The translations under genes and the position numbers were made by a program. 64,000 nt of DNA from Corynebacterium frankenforstense (lineage in GTDB: Bacteria > Actinomycetota > Actinomycetes > Mycobacteriales > Mycobacteriaceae), in assembly GCF_030211955.1 (NCBI RefSeq), contig NZ_JASODI010000013.1:1-64000 (forward strand), written 5' to 3'. A model generated the notes under the pieces. That model had not been told where the DNA came from. It saw nothing but the letters and a program-made list of their open reading frames with translations, and did no database searches. The stretch's first letter is position 1; every line of letters begins with the position of its first letter. Shown in pieces: positions 25,803-36,542 of the stretch.

Positions 25803-26693
25803 TTGACCCGACCCGAGGAGAACACCGGGAATCTGACCGAGGCGGACGCCACGGAGCTGCTCGCCGCCCGCTACGGCGCGGAGAACGCCCCGCGGACCAC
25901 GCCGGCCCCGTTCACGGAGACAATCGCCAACCAGCTGCGGCACCGCTCCGTGCGCCGCTGGCTGGCCCGCGACGTCGACGAGGCCACGCTCACGGCGATT
26001 CTTTCCGCCGCGCAGTCGGCCGCGACGTCGTCAAACAAGCAGACCGTCTCCGTGGTCGCCGTGCGTGACCCCGCGACCAAGCAGAGCCTGGAGGAGGCCG
26101 CCCGGCAGATGGCCGGGCACATCGCGCGCGCCCCGGTGGTGCTCGTCTGGCTGGTCGACCACTCCCGGGCCCGGCTGCTCGCCGCACGCGCGGCCGCCGG
26201 CGGCGAGGCGCCGGACCTGGGCGGGCTGGGCTACCTCGAGGAGGTGCTCGCATCGGTCACGGACGTCGGCATCGCCGCGCAGGCCGCCGTCGACGCCGCC
26301 GAGTCGATGGGCCTGGGCACCGTCTACCTGGGTTCCCTGCGCAACGACGTCCCCCGCGTGCGCGAGCTCGTCGGCGCCCCGCGCGACGTCGTGCCCGTGC
26401 TCGGGATGGCCATCGGCCACCCGGACCCGGAGGAGAAGGCCGGTACCAAGCCGCGCCTGCCGCTCGAGCTCTTCGCCCACCGGGACCGCTACGTCGACTG
26501 CCGCACGGACCCGGAGGCGGCGGCCGCGCTGGCCGCCTACGACGAGACGCTGGCCGGGTACTACTCGCGTTACGGCGCCCACTCGGCGTGGTCGGACCAG
26601 CTGCTGGGTCGTCTCTCGGAGAAGGCGGCGACGAAAACCACTCGCCACCTGCTGCGCGAGGAGTTCAACCGCTCCGGTTACGGCCTGCGCTAG
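25803..26693 (+). CDS. NADPH-dependent nitroreductase/flavin reductase (NfsA-like)
   Basis: 296 residues from a TTG start at 25803 with GAAAGGA upstream. The FMN-binding motif HRSVRRW near residue 42 and AAQSAATSSNKQ mark the nitroreductase superfamily; GLGTVYLGSLRN and VLGMAIGHPD follow the NfsA/Frp pattern. It probably reduces quinones, flavins or nitroaromatics with NAD(P)H. It lies 53 bases after ppgK and 235 bases before sigA. The decamer-like CGTCGTCAAA in it belongs to the conserved TSSN codons and is not counted as a dispersed motif copy. Confidence 0.9.
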   Translation: MTRPEENTGNLTEADATELLAARYGAENAPRTTPAPFTETIANQLRHRSVRRWLARDVDEATLTAILSAAQSAATSSNKQTVSVVAVRDPATKQSLEEAARQMAGHIARAPVVLVWLVDHSRARLLAARAAAGGEAPDLGGLGYLEEVLASVTDVGIAAQAAVDAAESMGLGTVYLGSLRNDVPRVRELVGAPRDVVPVLGMAIGHPDPEEKAGTKPRLPLELFAHRDRYVDCRTDPEAAAALAAYDETLAGYYSRYGAHSAWSDQLLGRLSEKAATKTTRHLLREEFNRSGYGLR

Positions 26694-26928
26694 AGCGCAC
26701 CCGGACCGCGCCGGGGAAGGGGTGCACACCGCCGCGCGGCTTTGATCTATACTGGGCGCTTGTCAACTCGTGGCCCTGGTGTCTCTCCGGACCGTAAGGC
26801 AGGCGCCGGGGACCACGATCCGGGGGCCGCCGAACGCCCGCTGTCAGGGCGCGGCGACCTCGTAGAGGAGGCGCCCGGCACCCCGTCGGGAACCTTCCGG
26901 GACTTGTAGGTAGAGCGAAAGGGCGTAC
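26694..26928 (+). promoter_or_regulatory. sigA promoter and long leader
   Basis: TATACT at 26748-26753 is a good -10 box; no clear -35 was found. It gives a GC-rich leader of about 170 bases before GTG 26929, containing several short inverted repeats. GCGAAAGGG about eight bases before the GTG can serve as ribosome-binding site. No known riboswitch was recognised. Confidence 0.5.
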
Positions 26929-28527
<1,599 letters not shown>

Positions 28528-28547
28528 TCCCCCACCTTCAATTTCCG

Positions 28548-28583
28548 ACGCCCGCGTGTGCCCCCACGCGGGCGTTTCCCTTT
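28548..28583 (+). terminator. sigA terminator
   Basis: ACGCCCGCGTG / CACGCGGGCGT (11 bp) around TGCCCC, followed by TTCCCTTT. The 5' arm is part of ATTTCCGACGCCCGCG, the same sequence found after the helicase at 41639. Confidence 0.85.
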
Positions 28584-28679
28584 GCGCGTCTGCGGTGCGG
28601 GCCGCGGCTGCCGCCGCGCGCCCTCCCCCGGGGCCGGTCCCTCCTTACGGTCCCTGCGACGCGGCGTCAGCCGCGTCGC

Positions 28680-30413
28680 CTACCACTTGCGCAGGTAGGC
28701 GATGCGGTCGCGCAGCTCCTGGGCGGAGCACAGCGCGGTCGGCGGCCCGCCGCAGGCGCGGCGGGCCTCGTTGTGGATCGAGCCGTGCGGGCGCCCGGTG
28801 CGCGCCGCGGTGATCGAGACGATCGCGTTGAGCTCCTTGCGCAGCTTCGGCAGCTCCTCGCTGGCCACGCGCTCGCGCGCCCGACGGGCGCCCTCGGTGC
28901 GCGAGGCCTCGCGCTCGCGGCGCTGGTTCTCCTCGGTCTGCTTGGCCTGGCGGGTGCGCGCGTCGAGCTGCTCGGTCTGGCGGCGTTGCAGGAGTGCCTT
29001 GACCTGCTCGGCGTCGAGCAGCCCGGGAAGGCCCAGGTACTCGCGCTCCTCGGCGGAGCCCGCGCCGGCGCCGGTGCCGTAGGTGGAGCCCTCGTAGATC
29101 AGGGAGTCCAGCTCGGCCTCGGCGCCGAGGGACTGGTAGCCGGTCTCCTCGTCGGGCTCGTTCTTCTCCCGGTTGGCCTCGGCCAGGGCCTCGTCGTCCC
29201 AGCCGCCGTTGTCGCGGTGGGGCTTGCCCAGCACGTGGTCGCGGGACTTCTCCAGCTTCGCGGCCAGGTCCAGCAGGACCGGGACACTGGGCAGGAAGAT
29301 CGAGGCGTTCTCGCCGGGCATGCGCGAGCGCACGAAGCGCCCGATGGCCTGGGCGAAGAACAGCGGCGTGGAGGCGGCGGTGGCGTAGACGCCCACGGCG
29401 AGCCGCGGGACGTCGACGCCCTCGGAGACCATGCGCACGGCCACCATCCACTCGTCGGTGGAGGCGGAGAACTCGTCGATGCGGTCGGAGCTGCCCGGCT
29501 CGTCGGAGAGCACGACGGTCACCGGCGTCGAGGAGTAGCGCTCGAGGATCTTGGCGTAGGCGCGGGCGGTCTTGGTGTCGCTGGCGATGACCAGGCCGCC
29601 GGCGTCCGGCATGTTGTTGCGCAGCTGCTGCAGCCGGGTGTGCGCGGCGGAGAGCACCGCCGGGATCCAGTCGCCGCGCGGGTCGAGCGCGGTCTTCCAG
29701 GCCCGGGCGGTCTGCTCGGCGTTGAGCGGCTCGCCCAGGCGGGCGGCGTACTCCTCGCCGGCGGAGTCGCGCCAGCGGGCCTCGCCGGAGTAGGCCAGGA
29801 AGATCACGGGGCGCACCACGCCGTCGGCGAGCGCGTCGGAGTAGCCGTAGGTGTGGTCGGCGCGGCTGACCAGGTGGCCCTCGCCGTCTTCCTCGTAGCG
29901 CACGAAGGGGATGGCGGCGTCGTCGGAACGGAACGGGGTACCGGTCAGCGCGAGGCGGTACTCGGCGTCGCGGTAGGCCTCGCGGATGCCGTCGCCCCAG
30001 CTCTTCGCGTCGCCTCCGTGGTGGATCTCGTCGAGGATGACGAGCGTACGCCGGGCGGTGGACACGGCGTGGTGCTTGAACGGGTGCAGCGAGACCTGGG
30101 CGTAGGTGACGGCCACCCCGTCGAAGTTGCGGTTGAAGCCGTCGGAGTTCTTGAACTCCGCGTCCAGGGAGATGCCCACCCGTGCCGCAGCCTTGGCCCA
30201 CTGCATCTTGAGGTGCTCGGTGGGCACGACGACCACGACGCGGTCGACGGCACGCACGTCGAGAAGCTCGACGGCCACGCGCAGCGCGAACGTCGTCTTG
30301 CCCGCGCCGGGCGTGGCCACGGCCAGGAAGTCCTTGGGGCGCTCGGTCAGGTACTTGCGCAGGGCGCGCGCCTGCCAGTCGCGCAGCCGCCCCCTGATGA
30401 GCTGCCGGGTCAC
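28680..30413 (-). CDS. DEAD/DEAH-box (XPB/UvrB-like) helicase
   Basis: 577-residue superfamily 2 helicase. Motif I is ATPGAGKTTFALR, motif II LVILDEIHHGG, motif III region LALTGTPFRSD, and motif VI FAQAIGRFVRSRM. The last 130 residues are a charged helical tail rich in Arg, Glu and Gln, ending in a helical block (LRDRIAYLRKW). GTG 30413 overlaps the stop of the upstream DUF3039 gene by four bases (GTGA), so the two are translationally coupled. Probably acts on DNA or RNA in repair or ribosome work; substrate unknown. Confidence 0.88.
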   Translation of the reverse strand: MTRQLIRGRLRDWQARALRKYLTERPKDFLAVATPGAGKTTFALRVAVELLDVRAVDRVVVVVPTEHLKMQWAKAAARVGISLDAEFKNSDGFNRNFDGVAVTYAQVSLHPFKHHAVSTARRTLVILDEIHHGGDAKSWGDGIREAYRDAEYRLALTGTPFRSDDAAIPFVRYEEDGEGHLVSRADHTYGYSDALADGVVRPVIFLAYSGEARWRDSAGEEYAARLGEPLNAEQTARAWKTALDPRGDWIPAVLSAAHTRLQQLRNNMPDAGGLVIASDTKTARAYAKILERYSSTPVTVVLSDEPGSSDRIDEFSASTDEWMVAVRMVSEGVDVPRLAVGVYATAASTPLFFAQAIGRFVRSRMPGENASIFLPSVPVLLDLAAKLEKSRDHVLGKPHRDNGGWDDEALAEANREKNEPDEETGYQSLGAEAELDSLIYEGSTYGTGAGAGSAEEREYLGLPGLLDAEQVKALLQRRQTEQLDARTRQAKQTEENQRREREASRTEGARRARERVASEELPKLRKELNAIVSITAARTGRPHGSIHNEARRACGGPPTALCSAQELRDRIAYLRKW

Positions 30414-30658
30414 TTCTTGCGCAGGCTCCTGTAGATCCGTTCGCAGTCGGGGCACACGGGGGAACCCGGCTTGGCCTGCTTGGTCACCGGGAAGGTCTCG
30501 CCGCACAGCGCGACGACCATTTTTCCGCTCACCGCGGAGTCCACGATCTGGTTCTTCTTGACGTAGTGGAAGAACTTCGGCGTGTCGTCGGTGGTGCCGG
30601 TGCTCTCCCGGGTGTCTGGGCGCTCGATGGTGGTCGTTCCGGTTTTCACGGACCCCAT
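30410..30658 (-). CDS. DUF3039 small cysteine-containing protein
   Basis: 82 residues. The conserved part FFHYVKKNQIVDSAVSGKMVVALCGE and CPDCERIYRSLRKK contains three Cys and one His that could form a zinc ribbon. The family is restricted to actinobacteria and is regularly found directly upstream of this helicase. Translational coupling with the helicase suggests a partner subunit; this is inference. Confidence 0.88.
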   Translation of the reverse strand: MGSVKTGTTTIERPDTRESTGTTDDTPKFFHYVKKNQIVDSAVSGKMVVALCGETFPVTKQAKPGSPVCPDCERIYRSLRKK

Positions 30659-30695
30659 AATGCCCCAACCGTGACTCGGCGGTCCATCGGGGGTC

Positions 30696-30701
30696 TACCC
30701 T
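30696..30701 (+). promoter_or_regulatory. -10 box TACCCT of DUF3099 gene
   Basis: TACCCT is nine bases before ATG 30711, consistent with a leaderless or nearly leaderless transcript. Confidence 0.4.
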
Positions 30702-30710
30702 TGGTAGGCG

Positions 30711-31244
30711 ATGAACGAGGGCACTGCAGGTGAGGACGCGAAGACGTCGGGCGACGACGTCTTCTTCGTCGACGCGCCCGCCGACACCCCCGCCGCGGAC
30801 GCCGGCGGCCACCACCGCTGGCGGCTGCGCCGGCGGCGCGCGGAGCTGATCACCTCGCAGCACCGCACCGCCGGGCAGAACCTGCACCGGCGCAAGGTCA
30901 TCTACCTGACCCTGCAGCTGCTGCGCCTGCCGCTGATCGCGCTGGCGATCATGACCTACCTGGTCTGGGAGAACTGGTGGCTGGCGACGATCGTCTTCAT
31001 CGTCTCCGTGCCGCTGCCCTGGATCGCGGTGGTCATCGCCAACGAGAAGGGTGAGGTCGCCGACAAGCGCGAGCGCAACGTCTACAAGCCGGCCGCCGCG
31101 CGCGAGTACCGCCGGGCCGTCGCCGCGCAACACGCCGAGCAGCTCGACGGGGCGCGGTACCGCGAGCTCGGCCCCGGACGCGCGCAGGCGACCGAGGAGC
31201 CCCATCCCACCATCGACGACCCGAACTGGAGGCCCAGTAAGTGA
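30711..31244 (+). CDS. DUF3099 membrane protein
   Basis: 177 residues. An acidic N-terminus, a basic stretch (HHRWRLRRRRAELITSQ) and two membrane helices (VIYLTLQLLRLPLIALAIM and WWLATIVFIVSVPLPWIAVV) are followed by a charged cytoplasmic tail. This matches the DUF3099 family of corynebacteria and relatives. Function unknown. Its stop overlaps the GTG of the methyltransferase gene by four bases, so the two are co-translated. Confidence 0.85.
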   Translation: MNEGTAGEDAKTSGDDVFFVDAPADTPAADAGGHHRWRLRRRRAELITSQHRTAGQNLHRRKVIYLTLQLLRLPLIALAIMTYLVWENWWLATIVFIVSVPLPWIAVVIANEKGEVADKRERNVYKPAAAREYRRAVAAQHAEQLDGARYRELGPGRAQATEEPHPTIDDPNWRPSK

Positions 31245-32827
31245 CCCGACCCGACGCCGCGACCGACCACCTCTCCGGCCCCGCCGCGCGCCTGGCCGCC
31301 CGCCTTATCGAGCTCGGCTTCACCGAGCCCGGCCTCCACGACGCCCTCGACGGCGAGGCCGTCGCCGCCCTGCACCGCGGCGAGCCGGCCGCCGTCGCCT
31401 GGACCCTCGAGCGCACCGCGACCGACCTCGAGGTGCCCGTGCGCGCCTTCCTGCTGCGCGAGCCGGTACCCGAGGCGCAACTCGCCGAGGTCCTCGGTGC
31501 CGATCTTGTCGCCGCGCTGGTTGCCGCCGGCGTCTTCGAGGCCGCCCCGATTGACGACGCCCCGCGTGCCGACGCCGGCGGTTCCGGCGCCGTCGCCACC
31601 GGACGCGCACTGCGCGCGCTCGTCGACGTGCGCCCCGTCCACCTGAACGGCGCCGACCGCGTCGTCTTCTCCGACCGCGACGCCTCGGTCACCGACGCCG
31701 AGCAGCGCCTGGACCACGTGCCCGGCATGGGCCAGGCCAGCCTGACCCTGCTGCGCTCGGTGCCGGACTCCCCCGTCGGCTCCCTGCTCGACCTCGGCTG
31801 CGGCTGCGGCGTGCAGTCGCTGGCCCAGGCCGGTCTCGCCGAGAAGATCACCGCCACCGACGTGCTCGACCGCGCCCTCGAGTTCACCCGCGCCACCCTG
31901 GCCGGCGCCGGGCGCGCGGACGCCGAGGTGGTCAACGGCCCCTGGTTCGAGCCGGTGGCCGGACGCCGCTTCGACCGAATCGTGTCCAACCCGCCGTTCG
32001 TCGTCGGCCCGCCCGAGGTCGGCCACGTCTACCGCGACTCCGGGCTCGGCCTGGACGCCGCGAGCGCGACCGTCGTCTCCGGGGTTCCCGGGCACCTCAA
32101 CCCCGGCGGGCACGCCCATCTGCTGGCCGCCTGGGTGCACCGCGCCGGTGAGAACTGGGCGGCCCGGGTGGCCTCCTGGCTGCCCGAGGAGGGCGTGGCC
32201 GCCTGGGCCCTCGAGCGCGACCGGGTGGACCCCTCGACCTACGTGGGCACCTGGCTGCGCGACGAGGGCGTGGACCCGCGCTCCCCGGAGGGTGCGGCGC
32301 GCACCCGCGCGTGGCTGGACTACTTCGCCGCCGAGCAGGTCGAAGCGGTCGGCTTCGGCTTCGTGGCCGTGGAGAACATCGGCGAGGCACCCTCCGAGGT
32401 CGTCGCTGAGGAGCTGACCCAGGCCTTCACCGACCCGCTCGGCCCCGAGGTCGAGGAGTACTTCCGGCGTGCGGCCTGGCTGCGCGAGCGTGACGCCGAG
32501 GGCGTGCTCGCCGCGAACTTCCGGGTGCGCCCCGGGGTGGCGCTCGAGGAGGTCGGCCTGCCCGACGCCGGGGCCGGCATGGGCTTCGCGGACGAGGTCA
32601 AGCGCCTGACCCGCACCGACGGGCCGCGCTTCAGCCACGAGGTCGACGCACACGTCGCCGCCGTGGTCGCCGGTCTGCACCCGCAGGGGCTCACGCTTTC
32701 CGACGTCGCGGAGCTCTACGCCGCGGCCAAGGGGCTCGACGCCGGGGAGGTGCGCGCCGGGGCGGCGGCCGTGGCCGCCGACCTGGTGCGCCACGGCCTG
32801 CTGCTGCCGGCCGACCAGGCCGACTAG
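31241..32827 (+). CDS. SAM-dependent methyltransferase with N6-type SNPPF motif
   Basis: 528 residues. The central class I methyltransferase domain has LLDLGCGCGVQSLAQAG (motif I) and IVSNPPFVVGPPEVGH (motif IV), the NPPF/Y signature of enzymes methylating exocyclic or amide nitrogens (RlmG, PrmC, HemK relatives). The N-terminal 170 residues look like a substrate-recognition module and the C-terminal 200 are specific to actinobacteria. The linker at about residue 104 holds an exact dispersed-motif copy coding Ile-Asp-Asp-Ala-Pro-Arg. Target RNA or protein unknown. Confidence 0.87.
   Translation: MTRPDAATDHLSGPAARLAARLIELGFTEPGLHDALDGEAVAALHRGEPAAVAWTLERTATDLEVPVRAFLLREPVPEAQLAEVLGADLVAALVAAGVFEAAPIDDAPRADAGGSGAVATGRALRALVDVRPVHLNGADRVVFSDRDASVTDAEQRLDHVPGMGQASLTLLRSVPDSPVGSLLDLGCGCGVQSLAQAGLAEKITATDVLDRALEFTRATLAGAGRADAEVVNGPWFEPVAGRRFDRIVSNPPFVVGPPEVGHVYRDSGLGLDAASATVVSGVPGHLNPGGHAHLLAAWVHRAGENWAARVASWLPEEGVAAWALERDRVDPSTYVGTWLRDEGVDPRSPEGAARTRAWLDYFAAEQVEAVGFGFVAVENIGEAPSEVVAEELTQAFTDPLGPEVEEYFRRAAWLRERDAEGVLAANFRVRPGVALEEVGLPDAGAGMGFADEVKRLTRTDGPRFSHEVDAHVAAVVAGLHPQGLTLSDVAELYAAAKGLDAGEVRAGAAAVAADLVRHGLLLPADQAD
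31550..31559 (+). repeat. ATTGACGACG dispersed motif inside the methyltransferase gene
   Basis: Exact sense-strand copy, continuing CCCCGCGTG, in a Gly/Ala-rich linker between the N-terminal domain and the SAM domain. Confidence 0.6.
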
Positions 32828-32914
32828 GCCGCCCACGCACCCACGGCGCGGGAACCGCCCGCGGGGCGGGGCGCGGCGTCGACAATCGAAGAGAAGTAAA
32901 GGAAGAGGTAGACG

Positions 32915-33346
32915 ATGAGAGCGGTTCTGACCCGGGTGAGCTCGGCGTCGGTGACCGTCGACGGCGAGACCGTCGGCGCGATCGAGGAGCCGGGGCTGCT
33001 CGCCCTGGTCGGCGTGCACCGCGAGGACGGGGACGCCGACATCGAGAAGATGGTGCGCAAGATCGCCGAGCTGCGCGTGCTCGACGGCGAGGTCTCCGTG
33101 ACCGACGCCGCCGCCCCGGTGCTCCTGGTCAGCCAGTTCACCCTCTACGGGCGCACCGCCAAGGGACGCAGGCCCTCCTGGTCGGACGCCGCCGGCGGCG
33201 AGCAGGCCGAGGCGGCGATCGCGGAGGTGACCGCGGGGCTGCGCGAGCGCGGTGTCACGGTGGCCGAGGGGCGCTTCGGGGCGATGATGCGCGTCGCCTC
33301 CGTCAACGAAGGTCCCTTTACCGTGCTGGTGGACACGCGCGAGTGA
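32915..33346 (+). CDS. dtd: D-aminoacyl-tRNA deacylase
   Basis: 143 residues, normal length. The active-site [17 protein letters not shown] and the C-terminal [13 protein letters not shown] (cross-subunit Gly-cisPro-like segment, here GPF) define DTD, which hydrolyses D-amino acids mischarged on tRNA and also Gly-tRNA-Ala. GGAAGAGG lies upstream of the ATG. The 87 bases before it hold GC-rich repeats and a near copy of the dispersed motif on the minus strand at about 32873-32884 (GATTGTCGACG). Confidence 0.95.
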   Translation: MRAVLTRVSSASVTVDGETVGAIEEPGLLALVGVHREDGDADIEKMVRKIAELRVLDGEVSVTDAAAPVLLVSQFTLYGRTAKGRRPSWSDAAGGEQAEAAIAEVTAGLRERGVTVAEGRFGAMMRVASVNEGPFTVLVDTRE

Positions 33347-33384
33347 GTTCCGGGGCACCCACGACTGACCCCGAAAAGGGGCAC

Positions 33385-33411
33385 GGGAACTTTCCCGCCC
33401 GCCCGTGCGTT
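33385..33411 (+). promoter_or_regulatory. SigH-type promoter of sigB
   Basis: GGGAAC (33385-33390) and CGTT (33408-33411) are 17 bases apart, matching the GGAA...GTT pattern of ECF SigH promoters in Corynebacterium and Mycobacterium. It lies about 36 bases upstream of the sigB ATG. In C. glutamicum sigB is a known SigH target. Confidence 0.65.
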
Positions 33412-33446
33412 ACACCCTTCGAGACGGCAACACTGAGGAGGCCTGC

Positions 33447-34442
33447 ATGACAACTGCGTCCGCCAAGGACCACGACTCGAAGGACGCCCCCCACGACAAG
33501 GGCAGTCGCCGCAACCAGACCAACGACAACCCGTCGGCCGATCTGGTCCGCGTCTACCTCAACGGCATCGGCAAGACCGCGCTGCTGACCGCGGAGGAGG
33601 AGGTCGAGCTCGCCCAGCAGATCGAGGTCGGGCTCTATGCGGACCGGGTGCTCAATCACTCCGACCAGCGTCTCACCCGCGCCAAGAAGCGCGACCTGAA
33701 GGTCCTCATCCGCGAGGGTCGCAAGGCGCGCAGCCACCTACTCGAGGCCAACCTGCGCCTCGTGGTCTCCCTGGCCAAGCGCTACACCGGCCGCGGCATG
33801 CCGCTGCTGGACCTGATCCAGGAGGGCAACCTGGGGCTCATCCGCGCGATGGAGAAGTTCGACTACGCCAAGGGCTTCAAGTTCTCCACCTACGCGACCT
33901 GGTGGATCCGCCAGGCGATCACCCGCGGCATGGCCGACCAGTCGCGCACCATCCGCCTGCCCGTCCACCTCGTCGAGCAGGTCAACAAGCTCTCCCGCAT
34001 CAAGCGCGAGCTCTACCAGCACCTCGGCCGCGAGGCGACCAACGAGGAGCTGGCCGAGGAGTCCGGCATCCCGGAGCACCGCATCGAGATGCTGCTGCGC
34101 CAGTCGCGCGACCCGGTCAGCCTGGACATGCCCGTCGGCGCCGACGAGGAGGCCCCGCTGGGCGACTTCATCGAGGACGCCGAGGCCGCCGACGCGGAGA
34201 CCGCCGTGGTCGCCTCGCTGCGCCACTCGGACATCCGCTCCGTGCTGGGCACGCTCGAGGACCGCGAGGAGGACGTCATCCGCCTGCGCTACGGTCTCGA
34301 CGACGGCGTGCCGCGCACCCTCGACCAGATCGGCCGGCGCTTCGGGCTCTCGCGTGAGCGCGTGCGCCAGATCGAGCGCGAGGTGATGAGCAAGCTGCGC
34401 GACGGCGAGCGTGCCGACCGCCTGCGCGACTACGCCCTCTAG
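33447..34442 (+). CDS. sigB: Principal-like sigma factor SigB
   Basis: 331 residues, the same length as C. glutamicum SigB. Regions 1.2-4.2 are complete ([56 protein letters not shown]). Unlike SigA it has only a 30-residue hydrophilic N-terminus. It serves stress and transition-phase genes. The start ATG has GAGGAGG five bases upstream. It lies upstream of dtxR-galE as in other corynebacteria and carries a SigH-type promoter. Confidence 0.97.
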   Translation: MTTASAKDHDSKDAPHDKGSRRNQTNDNPSADLVRVYLNGIGKTALLTAEEEVELAQQIEVGLYADRVLNHSDQRLTRAKKRDLKVLIREGRKARSHLLEANLRLVVSLAKRYTGRGMPLLDLIQEGNLGLIRAMEKFDYAKGFKFSTYATWWIRQAITRGMADQSRTIRLPVHLVEQVNKLSRIKRELYQHLGREATNEELAEESGIPEHRIEMLLRQSRDPVSLDMPVGADEEAPLGDFIEDAEAADAETAVVASLRHSDIRSVLGTLEDREEDVIRLRYGLDDGVPRTLDQIGRRFGLSRERVRQIEREVMSKLRDGERADRLRDYAL

Positions 34443-34775
34443 CCTTCCTCCCCCGCCCGGGCCCGGTTCCGGGGGTCATCCCCTCCCGGGCACCTTCCCC
34501 GTCGCCGTGGGCGGCGGGGATTTCTGCTGCACGGGGCAGTTAGGTATGCAGTTCTGAACGGCACGTGGGTCGCAATCCGCCCACGGAAGGCGAGCCTGGC
34601 GTATTCTGGTCGCGAACGCAGGTTCGGCGGCGTTGTCTCACCGACGGCGCAGGATTGATAAGATAACTTCATTATCCGCGGCGGATTCATTGCCCGTCTG
34701 CGGATCGTCCCCCGCCGGCGCCGGTGTCGCCGACAGGTCAGCCGCTGACAGCAGAGCACGAAGAGGTCCGAGAAC
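34443..34775 (+). other. sigB-dtxR intergenic region
   Basis: No gene. A terminator for sigB lies at 34497-34530 (CCCCGTCGCC / GGCGGCGGGG, then ATTTCT). Two candidate -10 boxes for dtxR follow: TATTCT at 34602-34607 and the AT-rich TTGATAAGATAAC near 34654-34666. GAAGAG before GTG 34776 is a weak ribosome-binding site. No DtxR-type palindrome was recognised. Confidence 0.55.
34497..34530 (+). terminator. sigB terminator
   Basis: Ten-bp stem with one G-U pair around a GTG loop, followed by ATTTCT. Confidence 0.7.
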
Positions 34776-35462
34776 GTGAGAGATCTGGTCGACACGACGG
34801 AGATGTACCTCCGCACGATCTACGAACTGGAAGAAGAGGGCATCACGCCGCTGCGCGCCCGCATCGTCGAGCGCCTCGAGCAGTCCGGCCCCACCGTCAG
34901 CCAGACCGTGGCCCGCATGGAGCGCGACGGCCTGCTGCACGTGCGCCAGGACCGCAGCCTCGAGATGACCGAGGAGGGGCGCGCCCGCGCCATCTCCGTG
35001 ATGCGCAAGCACCGTCTGGCCGAGCAGCTGCTCACCGACGTGCTCGACCTGGACATCCACCAGGTCCACGAGGAGGCCTGCCGCTGGGAGCACGTGATGA
35101 GCGACGAGGTCGAGCGCCGCGTGATCGCCGTGCTCGACGACCCGACGCTCTCTCCCTTCGGCAACCCCGTGCCCGGCCTCGAGGAGCTCGGCACGAAGGG
35201 CCCGGAGCCCCTGGAGCGCGGCGTGCGCCCGGTCGACCTGCCCGAGGGTGAGACCGTGCACGTGCGCCTGCTGCAGATCAACGAGATCCTGCAGGTCGAC
35301 GTCCGCCAGTTCCGCGCCCTGACCGAGATCGGCGCCGTCGTCGGCGCCGAGATCGACGTGACCAACATCGCCGGCACCGTCACCGTCGCCCACGACGGGC
35401 AGTCAGTCGAGCTGGCCGACTACCTCGGCCACGCCCTGCGCGTCGAGAGGATCGACGAATGA
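34776..35462 (+). CDS. dtxR: Iron-dependent repressor DtxR
   Basis: 228 residues, close to the 226 of C. diphtheriae DtxR. All metal ligands fall at the classical positions: Met10, Cys102, Glu105, His106 (site 2) and His79, Glu83, His98, Glu170, Gln173 (site 1 plus SH3-like domain). The helix-turn-helix [18 protein letters not shown] reads iron-box operators. With Fe(II) it represses siderophore and haem-uptake genes. GTG start. Its last bases ATGA overlap the galE start, as in C. glutamicum. Confidence 0.97.
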   Translation: MRDLVDTTEMYLRTIYELEEEGITPLRARIVERLEQSGPTVSQTVARMERDGLLHVRQDRSLEMTEEGRARAISVMRKHRLAEQLLTDVLDLDIHQVHEEACRWEHVMSDEVERRVIAVLDDPTLSPFGNPVPGLEELGTKGPEPLERGVRPVDLPEGETVHVRLLQINEILQVDVRQFRALTEIGAVVGAEIDVTNIAGTVTVAHDGQSVELADYLGHALRVERIDE

Positions 35463-36463
35463 GCCAGTCGCGCCCGCTGCGCCTGCTGGTCACCGGCGGC
35501 GCGGGCTACGTCGGCAGCGTCTGCTCGCACGTGCTGGTCGAGGCCGGCCACGAGGTCACCGTCCTCGACGACCTGTCCACCGGCAACCGCGGCGCGGTGC
35601 CGGATGAGGCGGAGCTCGTCGTCGGCGACATCGACGACGCCGCCGACCAGGTCCTCGCCGAGGGAAACTTCGACGGCGTGCTGCACTTCGCCGCCCGCTC
35701 GCTGGTCGGCGAGTCGGTGGAGAAGCCGGACGCCTACTGGCGCCACAACCTCGTCTCGACGCTGAAGCTGCTCGACGCGATGCGCGCCCACGGGGTCGAT
35801 AACCTCGTCTTCTCCTCGACGGCCGCCACCTACGGCGAGCCGGCCGAGGTGCCGATCACCGAGGACTTCCCCACCGCGCCGACCAACCCCTACGGCGCGA
35901 CGAAGCTGTCCATCGACCACCTGATCACCTCGTACGCGGCGGCCTTCGGCCTCGGCGCGACGAGCCTGCGCTACTTCAACGTCGCCGGTGCCCACGGTGC
36001 CGTCGGCGAGTCGCGCGAGGTGGAGACCCACCTGATCCCGCTGGTGCTGCAGGTCGCACTGGGGCAGCGCGAGAAGATCTTCATCTTCGGCGACGACTAC
36101 CCCACCGAGGACGGCACCGCGGTGCGCGACTACATCCACATCCGCGACCTCGCCGACGCCCACCTGCTGGCGCTGACGACCAACGAGCCGGGCCGCCACC
36201 GCATCTTCAACCTCGGCTCCGGCGACGGCTACTCGGTGCGCCAGGTCATCGAGACCTGCCGCGAGGTCACCGGGCACCCGATCCCCGCCGAGGTCGCCCC
36301 GCGCCGCGCCGGCGACCCGGCCGTGCTCGTCGCCTCCTCCGAGCGGATCAAGAAGGAGCTCGGCTGGAACCCGACGCGCACGGACCTGCCGCGCATCGTC
36401 GCCGACGCCTGGGCCTTCACCAAGGACCTCGACGCCGCGGCCTACCGCGCCGGGAAGGCCTGA
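35459..36463 (+). CDS. galE: UDP-glucose 4-epimerase
   Basis: 334-residue short-chain dehydrogenase family enzyme. The NAD-binding motif TGGAGYVGS, the Ser-Tyr-Lys triad ([17 protein letters not shown]) and [11 protein letters not shown] are intact. It makes UDP-galactose, precursor of the galactofuranose of arabinogalactan. Four-base overlap with dtxR (ATGA) implies coupled translation, a conserved but functionally puzzling pairing. Confidence 0.96.
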   Translation: MSQSRPLRLLVTGGAGYVGSVCSHVLVEAGHEVTVLDDLSTGNRGAVPDEAELVVGDIDDAADQVLAEGNFDGVLHFAARSLVGESVEKPDAYWRHNLVSTLKLLDAMRAHGVDNLVFSSTAATYGEPAEVPITEDFPTAPTNPYGATKLSIDHLITSYAAAFGLGATSLRYFNVAGAHGAVGESREVETHLIPLVLQVALGQREKIFIFGDDYPTEDGTAVRDYIHIRDLADAHLLALTTNEPGRHRIFNLGSGDGYSVRQVIETCREVTGHPIPAEVAPRRAGDPAVLVASSERIKKELGWNPTRTDLPRIVADAWAFTKDLDAAAYRAGKA

Positions 36464-36481
36464 GCCTCCTCCTCTTCTCCT

Positions 36482-36517
36482 GAGCCGTCCGGGCACCCGC
36501 CCGGGCGGCTCAAGTTT
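36482..36517 (+). terminator. galE terminator
   Basis: GAGCCGTCCGGGC / GCCCGGGCGGCTC (one G-U) then AAGTTTTGG. Confidence 0.85.
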
Positions 36518-36542
36518 TGGCTGCCCGTTCCGGCCCGACCGT

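Noticed and set aside
26024..26033. CGTCGTCAAA in the nitroreductase gene as another dispersed motif copy
   Set aside because: It encodes the Thr-Ser-Ser-Asn segment conserved in the nitroreductase family, so protein conservation explains it.
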